DNA of 64,000 nucleotides, taken from positions 2,753,001-2,817,000 of the forward strand of contig JAYJMM010000100.1 in NCBI GenBank assembly GCA_037349105.1. The letters run 5' to 3'. This stretch comes from Limnomonas spitsbergensis. Taxonomy: Eukaryota > Chlorophyta > Chlorophyceae > Chlamydomonadales. Positions 29,401-39,300 of this stretch are shown here, piece after piece. Positions within the stretch are counted from its first letter, which is position 1; every line of letters starts with the position of its first letter. Below the pieces are notes generated by a model, which had not been told where the DNA came from, made no database searches, and saw nothing but the letters and a program-made list of their open reading frames with translations. Both the position numbers and the translations under genes were made by a program.

Positions 29401-30742
29401 ATGGACATGGAAAACAGCCGGGAGCTCAGTGGCATCTTAGCCTGGCATCTGCATCAGCTCGTGTCTACTGCTGGCAGTGCCAGAAATTTGCGCAGCCAGA
29501 ATTTCATCATACCCCTGGGCTCGGTGATACGATGCATCCCGCTTGGAGAAACAACAGACGAGCTAGTTGATCAGAATTTCTTGGATACCGGAATTCTGGT
29601 CGTTTCCTCAACGACGGGTACTGGTATGTGGTCAATCGCCAGGGATGCAGTGAAGAGCCTCTTCGCTGCCCTCGTGGCTTTTTGGCCAGCTCACTTCCTG
29701 CCTGCTCTATCTTCTGGCCCTCATCTGCAAAAAGAACTAGCCTCGTTTAGCCGCCTCAGGTCAGGGGACACAGCAGGTACAGCTAGTCCTGCAGGGGCGG
29801 CAGACAGCTGAGCTAACAGCTGGGATGGTTGAGACGGCAGGGACAGCAGGGTCAGCAGGGTCGCCACAACTGTCAAGCCGTGCAGTCCTCAAGCTGAGAC
29901 CAAGTGAAACCAACTGCACAAAGGCCTAAGGTATAGCTGTCCATAAGGATGCCCTGTGATACCTCTGTAGCTGCTGTGCACAGATGCAAAACAAGTGCCC
30001 TGGGGCATGCAAACTCGCTCGCGATGCTCAAGGCGAGCTGCGCGTGGTCTTCAAAAGAGATTGCCAGCACACCTCAGACGGGCAAGTGGTAGGGGGAATC
30101 TCCGGGGCAGCACGCCAGGCAGCTGTCGCCACAACGGTAGGCAGAGCACCTGCCTATCCGCATGCACTCAGCCTCAGTGACGGGCCGGTTGTGAACCAGC
30201 TTAACAACACAGCCAGCTTAATTGGCGCCTCTTCAAAAGTTCTAAAGCAGGCCATCTGGGAAGAGCACAAGCAGCGTTTCATCCGCCACAAAGACAACGC
30301 ACAGTCCATACGGGCGGCTGCGCTGCATCCACCGGTAGGGCACAGTCCATACGGGGGGTGGGCTGCATCCACCGGTAGGGCACAGTCCATACGGGGGTTG
30401 GGCTGCATTCACCGGTAGGGCACAGTCCATACGGGGGTGCGCTGCATCCACCGGTAGGGCACAGTCCATAGGGGCGGTTGAGCCAAACCCATGTAACTCT
30501 CCTCCTACGAGTTTCTCCTTCAGAATCACGGCCTACACGTTATAATTGCCGATGCGCTGGAAGCCTATACTGATGTCGTTCGCGCCCTCGCCCCTCTCCA
30601 TGCTCGCCACATGGCCTGCTGCCTTGTCCCAGAAGGCTTCCTTAGGTTCCATCCCGCTAGGTTTGAGTGGCTATCCCGGCTTTTTAGAGAGAACGCCTGG
30701 TCAACCGGCCCTCTGTCTACATCATTGGAGCAAGCTTCGTAG
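29401..30742 (+). CDS. Unrecognised small gene, at least three exons
   Basis: A plausible start is ATG 29401 (MDMENSRELSGILAWHLHQL), which reads openly to about 29759. A second open segment runs from about 29971/29984 to 30334 (ARDAQGELRVVFKRD, then QAIWEEHKQRFIRHKD) and ends at a gtaggg donor. A third exon 30524-30742 (HGLHVIIADALEAYTDVVRA to TAG) has a good acceptor (tttctccttcag) and phase 0 agreement. Joining exon 1 to exon 2 needs a donor near 29759 and an acceptor near 29970; this junction is uncertain. Composition looks like real protein, but I recognise no domain. The exon 2 end and donor are amplified into a 40-bp array in the following intron. It is divergent from the membrane-protein gene, with about 600 bp between starts. 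An upstream exon cannot be excluded. Confidence 0.35.
30296..30480 (+). repeat. 40-bp tandem repeat carrying exon end and donor
   Basis: Units of ggtagggcacagtccatacg joined to ggggttgggctgcatccacc are repeated about four times. The first boundary coincides with the presumed exon end at 30334 (ctgcatccaccg followed by gtaggg). It is the same architecture as the arrays in the WD40 and arginine deiminase genes. Confidence 0.85.
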
Positions 30743-30878
30743 TCACTCAGTCCATCCATGGATGTTACAACAATTTTAATGTGTGATTCAGACTCTAGTG
30801 TTTGCGACACCTAGCATCCGTGCTCGGATGATTCCCACTGTGCAAAACTGCGATTACCGTTTCGTTCTTGTTCATGTT

Positions 30879-31596
30879 CCTGGTCCTGGTCCTGGTCCTG
30901 GTCCTGGTCCTGGTCCTGGTCCTGGTCCTGGTCCTGGTCCTGGTCCTGGTCCTGGTCCTGGTCCTGGTCCTGGTCCTGGTCCTGGTCCTGGTCCTGGTCC
31001 AGGTCCTGGTCCTGGCCCTGGTCCAGGTCCTGGTCCTGGTCCTGGTCCTGGTCCAGGTCCTGGTCCTGGTCCTGGTCCTGGTCCTGGTCCTGGTCCTGGT
31101 CCTGGTCCTGGTCCTGGTCCTGGTCCTGGTCCTGGTCCTGGTCCAGGTCCTGGTCCTGGCCCTGGCCCTGGTCCTGGTCCTGGTCCTGGTCCTGGTCCTG
31201 GTCCTGGTCCTGGTCCTGGTCCTGGTCCTGGTCCTGGTCCTGGTCCTGGTCCTGGTCCTGGTCCTGGTCCTGGTCCTGGTCCTGGTCCTGGTCCTGGTCC
31301 TGGTCCTGGTCCTGGTCCAGGTCCTGGTCCTGGCCCTGGCCCTGGTCCTGGTCCTGGTCCTGGTCCTGGTCCTGGTCCTGGTCCTGGTCCTGGTCCTGGT
31401 CCTGGTCCTGGTCCTGGTCCTGGTCCTGGTCCTGGACCTGGTCCTGGTCCTGGTCCTGGTCCTGGTCCTGGTCCTGGTCCTGGTCCTGGTCCTGGTCCTG
31501 GTCCTGGTCCTGGTCCTGGTCCTGGTCCAGGTCCTGGTCCTGGCCCTGGTCCTGGCCCTGGTCCTGGTCCTGGTCCTGGTCCTGGTCCTGGTCCTA
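30879..31596. repeat. Hexanucleotide array (cctggt)n, about 119 copies
   Basis: Nearly pure cctggt units with occasional aggt and ccct variants. The variant cluster tccaggtcctggtcctggcc recurs near 31003, 31143, 31317 and 31526, showing that blocks larger than the unit were copied. Pro-Gly and Val-Leu reading frames over it are low-complexity by-products. Confidence 0.95.
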
Positions 31597-31939
31597 GGGG
31601 AAGTATGCTAACCTTTGTCTGGTTTGCACAATACTGTGTAAGAGTTTTATAGCGTGCACATGCATTTTTGAGCGCACTTCCAGGCGTGGTGTATGCTGAT
31701 GCCAAGGGCGAGCATGCCTGTCATAGTGTGTTATTTATATATGGTGTCAGAGGTTCCCATCAGAATGGGGATGACTTTAATAGTATTTTTGCAGGGTCCT
31801 GTGCTCTGGAGTTTTTGCACTCGTTCTGTGTGTTGGCTGTAGCATGCTGAGGGCTGGTCCCTCGGATCTGTGTCTCTGCAATACTTAGATTCCACTATGT
31901 CCTTGCTAGGGTTGCTCTGCCTTTTGCATTAACATGATA

Positions 31940-32480
31940 TCAGGGTGCATTTTGAGGTTGTTGAATTGTTGTTGCTGGTTGGATCTGGGGTAGCAGTCCT
32001 GGGCCCTCAGTTTGTTGGTAGGGCGGGCGCTCCGGCCATGGCACACTTTTTGGCAGTCCCCAGGTCAGCCATGACCAAGTCTCCTCCCATGCTACCCTTG
32101 GCCTTGGCTCTAAGGAGGATCCTTCCTGTTCCATGGTGTCTCTCAATGTACATCTTTTGCATTTCCGGGTGTCTGCAAGATCCAGTGATATGCTCGGCAC
32201 TGTCGTTTTCCCCGCAAAGAGGGCATTTGTTGGTGTCGCATTGCCCCACCTGAAACCGAGTTTGTTGTTCCACAGGCATCCGAGTCTCCATCTGAGAACT
32301 GTTTTCTTCTTTGCCATCGAGACAGCGGGGTGTGTCATGAAGCTGTGACTGCGGGTCCCTTCTGTGGAAGTCTTGAGCCTCTGCCAGCCCTGGAAGTACA
32401 AACTATCGGTGATGGACTTGGCCAGGATCCCTTCTGTGGCAGTCTGGAGCCTCTGCCAGCCCTGGAAGTACACATTATCG
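31940..32480 (-). pseudogene. Decayed non-LTR retrotransposon ORF end (zf-RVT zinc finger)
   Basis: The minus strand encodes MAKKKTVLRWRLGCLWNNKL and, after a one-base frame change near 32240-32260, CPLCGENDSAEHITGSC. The latter is the Cys-x2-Cys...His-x4-Cys motif found at the C-terminus of many non-LTR reverse transcriptase polyproteins. Downstream the frame runs RHHGTGRILLRAKAKGSMGG. A 75-bp direct duplication (about 32355-32495, SLYFQGWQRL twice) disrupts the N-side. The frameshift and the absence of the reverse transcriptase core show it is a dead fragment. Confidence 0.6.
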
Positions 32481-32639
32481 GTGGTGGATTTGGCCAGGTC
32501 GCGAATTCGATACCTGTCGGGGGCAGCAAAAGTTTGTGCAGACCGTGCGTTATCGCACTGACACGACGATGGTTGTTCGCACCCGAAAAAAAGCGACCCT
32601 GAAAAAGAGCGAAGGGTTCAAGAAAAAGAAAAGATACCA

Positions 32640-32830
32640 AAAGAACCCGGGGAAGGTGACAAAATCCCCATTGTATTTTCCAGCCTTTTGTCTGTTCCTT
32701 CGCTTTCTTTCCCACGTTTCCTCCTTTTTTTCTTCTGCCCCTGTCGTTCTTTCCTCCCACCCCTTTCTTTAGGCGCCCTCGCGGCCGAGCCTTTTTGAGT
32801 ATGGCCCAGAGGTGTGACGTCGTTGACCTT
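32640..32830 (+). repeat. Dispersed tail-like repeat, plus orientation
   Basis: A pyrimidine-rich tract (about 32690-32770) is followed by ggcgccctcgcggccgagcc, then ggcccagaggtgtgacgtcg. Same family as 22546, 42950, 43400, 44429, 44716 and 57821. Confidence 0.75.
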
Positions 32831-32849
32831 CTACTTTTCAACCGCGTCA

Positions 32850-33660
32850 CATTTTGTGAGTGGGGCTTCCCTGGCTTATACACTATGGAATTCGTTCCCA
32901 TGCAATCGGCATGTGGAAATGTGTGTTGGTTTCTTTATCAGGGGTGTCACAGTTTTTCATCTCTATCTCCTAACATGTTTAGTGCTAGTACAGGTTGTGG
33001 ACACCTGTCTCATGCATCAAATGTTGCCGTGTGCTCCGATGGAGTGTAACAACCTCTCCGACTTACAGGTTTGTACACCTAAGCACTGCACCACGCATGT
33101 GTTGAGGTTTATAGCCTGTTGCCAATGACCTCTTGGACAGGTGGAGGCCTGTCCCCCCTAATATAAATCTATAATTCAAACCAGATATGTCCGTCCATTT
33201 CAAGTAAATGACGTTACATCATTGGGCTTGCTCAAACATATATGCTCACAGTTTGCAAGATGCTTCCAACAGGGTCATCAGGCCAAGACTTGGACCAAAA
33301 AATTAGCTCAAGAAAATAAGGCCACGAGGGTTCGTCACTAGAACCAGGCACTAGAGAGTTCGAGTGAAAACCGGCATCAAAAGTAAACGGACAAGCAAAC
33401 CATTGTGAACCGTTTTGTCTGACAGTGTGCCTTTCAGAAAAAAAGACTACTCCTCCACCGAAGTAGGAGGCATGAGAACCGCTCAACCCACAGCAGCTCT
33501 ATCCAGGTGGTAGGATAGCCTGCTAGCGACATTCTGTGCCTTTCAACTTGAATTTACAAAAAAGCAAACCGGTTCCAAAGCATTCAGGCACATGCAAATT
33601 GGAATGTTGAGCAACTACATTTCCCCAAACAGGTTGACCCAGCAGTGCATTTGTTGCAAA
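32850..33660. other. 3' flank of ankyrin gene 1, shared with genes 2 and 3
   Basis: Segments aligned to 57590-58560 and partly to 44490-45290 are recognisable, for example catgcatcaaatgttgccgt at about 33012 versus catgcatcatatgttgccgt at 57730. Others are aagtaaatgacgttacat and gtcactagaaccaggca. This is the outer part of the ~12-kb segmental repeat. No gene is seen in it apart from the 3' UTR of the ankyrin gene. Confidence 0.65.
33554..33558 (-). terminator. Polyadenylation signal TGTAA of ankyrin gene 1
   Basis: TTACA on the plus strand, about 103 bp beyond the stop codon. The same position is conserved in the flanks of the two paralogues (45137-45141, 58430-58434), which supports a functional signal. 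Confidence 0.65.
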
Positions 33661-34839
33661 TCATGAACGGAATTCACCAACACATAAACGGTCAGCAAGG
33701 GAGGATTCAAGGTCTTGCTTTCTCACCTCCTCTCGACGGCGCATCGGGTAGGTAAGCAACAAACGTGTCATGTCGTCATCAATGTCGACATAACGGTCAT
33801 GACCCTTGACATCTTTATTACAATATTGGTATACCGCACGGTAGATTTGCGGGGCGCTGGGTGCATGGTGGGGCCAATCCAAGAGAAGCTGCACAATCGT
33901 TATTTCCTTAGCACAAGCAGCACGTGTGAGCGCTCCTCCATTCTGACAGTCGGCACGTGGTGCATGATGCGGCCATTCCAATAGAAGCCTCAAGATTTCT
34001 TCATGCCCGCATTCAGCAGCCCTAGCTAGCGCCTCGCCATCTTCTGCCAGGCGCCCCCCACTGCCTTGACAGTCAGCATGGGGTGCATGTTGTGGCCATT
34101 CCAGCAAAAGCCTCACAATCGTCTCATGCCCACCACTCGCAGCCTGCACCAATGCCTCACCGCCTTGACAGTCAGCATGGGGTGCATGCTCCGGCCATTC
34201 CAACAACAGTCTCACAGTCGCTTCATACCCATTTCCAGCCGCCCATACCAGCGCCTGCCCGTCCTGGCAGTCAGCGTGTGGCGCATGATGGGGCCATGAC
34301 AACAAAAGCCGCACCACTGATTCATGCCCATACCAAGCAGCAACCAGTAAGGCCTTACTGTCATCATTGTCTGCTCGGGGCGCGTGTTGGGGCCATCCTA
34401 AAAACAGCCTCACCACCGCTTCTTGCCCTTCCTCAGCGGCTGATACAATCGCTGGCTGTAGGTCTGCTCCTGGATGTCTTGTTAGCAATGTGGTGACCAA
34501 TGCCACCTGGTCCACCGCTGCCTGTCTGCTGCGACGTGCACATGATCTCCGGACTGCATCGCCTAGGCCTCTGACATCATTCTTCATCAGCAGGTCGGCC
34601 AACAGGGTAGGGCTGGACATCAGGCAGTCGCGCCAATGCTTGCACACGCTCCACGCAGCGATCCAGGTGCCCTTCCGATCCTTGCTGCTCGGCTTGGTCT
34701 GCTCCCCCACAGCACCTAGACTAGCCGGCTGCCACGCACCCACGAGGTTGAGAATCCTCTCCAGAACATGCAAGTCCAGGTCGCCGATGCAAGTAGAGTT
34801 CTCGGCAGTGTCGAATTCCTTGAGCGGGGAGGTCGTCAT
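33661..34839 (-). CDS. F-box-like / ankyrin-repeat protein, paralogue 1
   Basis: Single exon of 392 aa. Start ATG 34839 (MTTSPLKEFDTAENSTCIGD) is chosen over the upstream in-frame ATG at 34920 because both paralogues begin at this position. Residues about 17-75 form an F-box-like helix set (IGDLDLHVLERILNLVGAW, then [20 protein letters not shown]). About six ankyrin repeats follow, built on [20 protein letters not shown]. The C-terminus is acidic then basic ([20 protein letters not shown]). F-box proteins recruit substrates to SCF ubiquitin ligases, with ankyrin repeats as the likely substrate-binding part; this role is inferred. The repeat numbered around residue 255 holds a short insertion (SGGRLAEDGEA). 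Confidence 0.9.
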   Translation of the reverse strand: MTTSPLKEFDTAENSTCIGDLDLHVLERILNLVGAWQPASLGAVGEQTKPSSKDRKGTWIAAWSVCKHWRDCLMSSPTLLADLLMKNDVRGLGDAVRRSCARRSRQAAVDQVALVTTLLTRHPGADLQPAIVSAAEEGQEAVVRLFLGWPQHAPRADNDDSKALLVAAWYGHESVVRLLLSWPHHAPHADCQDGQALVWAAGNGYEATVRLLLEWPEHAPHADCQGGEALVQAASGGHETIVRLLLEWPQHAPHADCQGSGGRLAEDGEALARAAECGHEEILRLLLEWPHHAPRADCQNGGALTRAACAKEITIVQLLLDWPHHAPSAPQIYRAVYQYCNKDVKGHDRYVDIDDDMTRLLLTYPMRRREEVRKQDLESSLADRLCVGEFRS

Positions 34840-34849
34840 GGTTAATAGA

Positions 34850-36390
34850 AATGTTTGAGAGGCTCTTTGAGCCTGTGGCTGGGTCCAGAAGCCAGATTCC
34901 GTAGTTTGCAAGATTCCCAATGCAACTTATAATCGCTATAGAGTTTCCTACGTCTCGAGAATGTAGAAAATAAATGGAGGTGGTGGTATTTTGAATGTGC
35001 ACCTGGTAACATTTTGTCAATAAAGTCAGCGGCAGTGATTGGATATGGCAGGCCAAGGTAAGGAACTGTGCAAAAAAGGACGATCCGGGCCTGATCCGGC
35101 CCGACCTTGTAAGGAAACAGAAAGCATTAGCTGGTTATTCGCGTGCCTGAAATGTATTGTATACTTGAAGCGTGGACCGCCGAACCAAACTACCCCTCGC
35201 AAATCTCGTGTTGAGCTCTTGCCCTCGGTCGCTCGTCGGTGCCTCGGTGGTGTGGGCCTTTCGCCGCGGCAGCCGGGAATGAGCCTGGAAGCATATCAGG
35301 CCTGATTGCATTCTCACTGACCAGCGGGAAAATCGTTTCGCCACCAGCATGTCGAGCCGACCCGCGGGCCCTACCTTTCCATGCATGCAGAATCACTTGA
35401 TGCCTGATCCAAGCATGCACCATCGCTCCATCGCTTGCTGCATGTTCTCCCATGCGCATCAACAACAGCGCTTATTACTCATCCTGAGGCGCACCATGAA
35501 CACCATCAGGTGCGATCACTAGAACGGACTCTAAAGCCCGGACCCAGCCCAGTCCAGCCAGCCAGCCAGTCAATTCCTGATCGTGGTTGGGAAGCCCAGC
35601 AGCAGCAGAAGTACTCATTAGCCTCAAAGCAGACCTCTACGTTTCATCGGATCCCGCTTGGGGCAGACAACTACGGTACATGTCATGGCATCATGCAACC
35701 CACACCTCCTGAGCCTGACGTGATCTACCAGCACTATGTTCGCTCAGATCCGATGTGTGTCTGTCTTTTGCAACCTCACTCAATCCTTGATGCGCAATGA
35801 CCCTGATTATGCCGCTGACATACCAGCAGGGAGCACGTACACAGCTGTCTCCCGTTTCCACCCCTCCAGTGCCCCTAGCCTCGGCCCCTCTGCCATGTGA
35901 AGGATCCTGTCAGTAAGAGCCATGTGATGGAGTTGCAAGCTGGAGATACCTGACATGGCTTTGCACATGCGTAAGGGGACAAATTGACTCAACCTGCTAG
36001 TTCCCGTCAACCCTAGTCCCTAAGCTCTGAACCTTAAGCCCCCTGAATCTTGAATCCCAAGTACTGTAGATAGACTGCAGCCTCAACAGGGGATGGCTTG
36101 ATCCAGCATCACAGTCCATGTTAACCTTATACCTTGGACTATAAGCATTGAACCCCAAACCCTCAACCGTAAAGTAGGTTGTGCCACTAAGCAGGTGAGG
36201 AGCTGACCCAACCCTACCCTGCCCTCTCTGAACCCCTGTCCCCAATTAACCCTAAACTAGGCGGTGGCACAAGCATGTGACGCATCGATGACAGGTTCCA
36301 ACCTTCCGGTTCGCACCACCTGACTGACATAACCAATGTAACTAACATACCACCACCTTTGAATTGCAGTCCTGGTGAGCTCGCAAACCA
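34850..36390. other. Upstream region of ankyrin gene 1, possible divergent promoter
   Basis: About 34990-35390 is homologous to 47700-48040 and 59930-60300 (gtggaccgccgaacc, gtgcctcggtggtgtgggcc, gccgacccgcgggccct). A plus-strand open frame 35435-35800 contains a protein-like stretch (HRIPLGADNYGTCHGIMQPT) and could be a 5' exon of the plus-strand gene that follows, but no splice link was established. Telomere-like ccctaaa sequence fills 36005-36260. Confidence 0.45.
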
Positions 36391-36396
36391 GAGGAA

Positions 36397-39300
36397 ATGG
36401 TGATCATGCTCCTTCAGTCAGGGCCTCAGCTGCAGGCCATGTTCGCTGCTTGGTGGGAGGAGATGATGGGGAGGGTGACGGGGCATGGTATAGGATGCTT
36501 GGGCCTGGGAGTGGGTGAGCAGGGGGGGGGGGTGACGGGGCATGGTATGGGATGCTGGGGCCTGGGGGCGGGTGAGCAGGGGGAGGGTGACGGGGCATGG
36601 TATGGGATGCTGGGGCCTGGGGGTGGGTGAGAAGGGGGAGGGTGACGGGGCATGGTATGGGATGCTGGGGCCTGGGGGTGGGTGAGCAGGGGGGAGGGTG
36701 ACGGGGCATGGTATGGGATGCTGGGGCCTGGGGGCGGGTGAGCAGGGGGAGGGTGACGGGGCATGGTATGGGATGCTGGGGCCTGGGGGCGGGTGAGCAG
36801 GGGGAAGGGTGACGGGGCATGGTATAGGATGCTGGGGCCTGGGGGCGGGTGAGCAGGGGGAGGGTGACGGGGCATGGTATGGGATGCTGGGGCCTGGGGG
36901 CGGGTGAGCAGGGGGAAGGGTGACGGGGCATGTATGGGATGCTAGGGCCTGGGGGCGGGTGAGCAGGGGGAGGGTGACGGGGCATGGTATGGGATGCTGG
37001 GGCCTGGGGGCGGGTGAGCAGGGGGAGGGTGACGGGGCATGGTATGGGATGCTGGGGCCTGGGGGCGGGTGAGCAGGGGGGAGGGTGACGGGGCATGGTA
37101 TAGGATGCTGGGGCCTGGGGGCGGGTGAGCAGGGGGAGGGTGACGGGGCATGGTATGGGATGCTGGGGCCTGGGGGCGGGTGAGCAGGGGGAAGGGTGAC
37201 GGGGCATGTATGGGATGCTGGGGCCTGGGGGCGGGTGAGCAGGGGGAGGGTGACGGGGCATGGTATGGGATGCTGGGGCCTGGGGGCGGGTGAGCAGGGG
37301 GGAGGGTGACGGGGCATGTATGGGATGCTGGGGCCTGGGGGCGGGTGAGCAGGGGGGAGGGTGACGGGGCATGTATGGGATGCTGGAGCCTGGGGGTGGG
37401 TGAGCAGGGGGAGGGTGACGGGGCATGGTATGGGATGCTGGAGCCTGGGGGTGGGTGAGCAGGGGGAGGGTGACGGGGCATGTATGGGATGCTGGAGCCT
37501 GGGGGTGGGTGAGCAGGGGGAGGGTGACGGGGCATGGTATGGGATGCTGGAGCCTGGGGGTGGGTGAGCAGGGGGAGGGTGACGGGGCATGGTATGGAAT
37601 GCTGGAGCCTGGGAGTGGGTGAGCAGGGGGAGGGTGACGGGGCAGGGTATGGGATGCTGGGGCCTGGGGCGGGTGAGCAGGGGGGAGGGTGACGGGGCAT
37701 GGTATGGGATGCTGGGGCCTGGGGGCGGGTGAGCAGGGGGAGGGTGACGGGGCATGGTATGGGATGCTGGGGCCTGGGGCGGGTGAGCAGGGGGAGGGTG
37801 ACGGGGCATGGTATGGGATGCTGGGGCCTGGGGGCGGGTGAGCAGGGGGAGGGTGACGGGGCATGGTATGGGATGCTGGGGCCTGGGGGCGGGTGAGCAG
37901 GGGGGAGGGTGACGGGGCATGGTATGGGATGCTGGGGCCTGGGGGCGGATGAGCAGGGGGAGGGTGACGGGGCATGGTATGGGATGCTGGGGCCTGGGGG
38001 CGGGTGAGCAGGGGGTGGGTGACGGGGCATGGTATGGGATGCTGGGGCCTGGGGGCGGGTGAACAGGGGGAGGGTGACGGGGCATGGTATGGGATGCTGG
38101 GGCCTGGGGGGAAGGGGGGAAGGGGGGGAGGGGGAATGGGAATGTGTTTGGAAGCAGGCCAGAGCCGCAAGTTAATATGTATGGCGTGGTTTGACAAGTA
38201 GAATGGGCGGGTGAGCAGGGGGAGGATGCTGGGGTAGGGTGTGGGGTGTGGGCCTAGAGGTCGCTGCATGTGCATGTGTCAGTATGTAGGCCTGAGCTGC
38301 GGGCTCATGTTCAATGCTTGAAGGCGTCGCAGACATGGGGCGGTTGAGTAGGGGGAAGGGGTACAAGCTGCATGGGGTGGACGGGGGTAGAGCTAGTTCC
38401 GGGAGCAAGGCATGACCTGCGGGTAGGGGTTTGCTGCTTGGGGCGATAAGAAGACAGGGCGGGTGTTAAGGGTTAGATAGCGGATCACTACAGGGAGGTT
38501 GTCTGGTGGAACATGTTTTATTCAGACTGGAGGATCTGTTTTCCCCTGGAGCATGCATATTTCTGGAAGATTTTGCGGGCGGGAATTTTAGGTGAAGGGG
38601 CTGAGGGCGTGCATGACCAGGGTTTAGGGGCTGAGGGTGTAGGGTGGGACACTGGCCAGGTCATGGGGATGCGCATTCAGGCCAGGACATGGTCCAGGGT
38701 GTGGGCTAGGGTGCTGGACCCAGGGTGCAAGGGGCAAGGGCATGGGCTGGGGCGCAGGGTAGGGTGCGAGGTGGGGGCTTGGATGAGAGGAGGTGCGCTG
38801 CATCCCACCCCTGTTTATGAATTTGAATTTAAACCATACCTGGAGACACATATGCTGAAGCACATGAGCGAGGAGGTGAACTAGGTTTTGAATTCGAATT
38901 ATAAATGTATGCTGCTGCAGATCAGTCCATGCAGCAGCTGAGCAGGGTAGTGCGCAACATAGCAACCTTTTTGAATTTGAATGCAAAGATTGTGTCCCGT
39001 ATAACTATCGAAGATGTACAAGCTGCAGCTGACCCAGGACGTTGCATTACATCACACACATTATAATTTGATTTTGAAACGTATGCTGTCGCGGATGTTC
39101 ATGCTTCAGCTGAGTTGAGACGTGCACAACATCACCATGTTTCAAATTTGAATTCAAATTCATACGTTGTTGCAGATGTCCATGCTGCATTTGAGCCAGA
39201 AGGTGCACTACATCGCGCTGCAGTGGTACTTAAACAAGTCTGCCGTGGACCGCGTGATGTTTTCGGAGCGGCTGCAGCCAGGGTACCGGTGATCAAGTGA

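Noticed and set aside
30783..31705. Pro-Gly and Val-Leu repeat proteins
   Set aside because: Low-complexity translation of (cctggt)n, open in opposite strands; no unique coding sequence attached.
36404..38275. 623-aa and 555-aa Pro-rich frames on the minus strand
   Set aside because: They lie entirely within the 55-bp minisatellite, and three overlapping frames are equally open.
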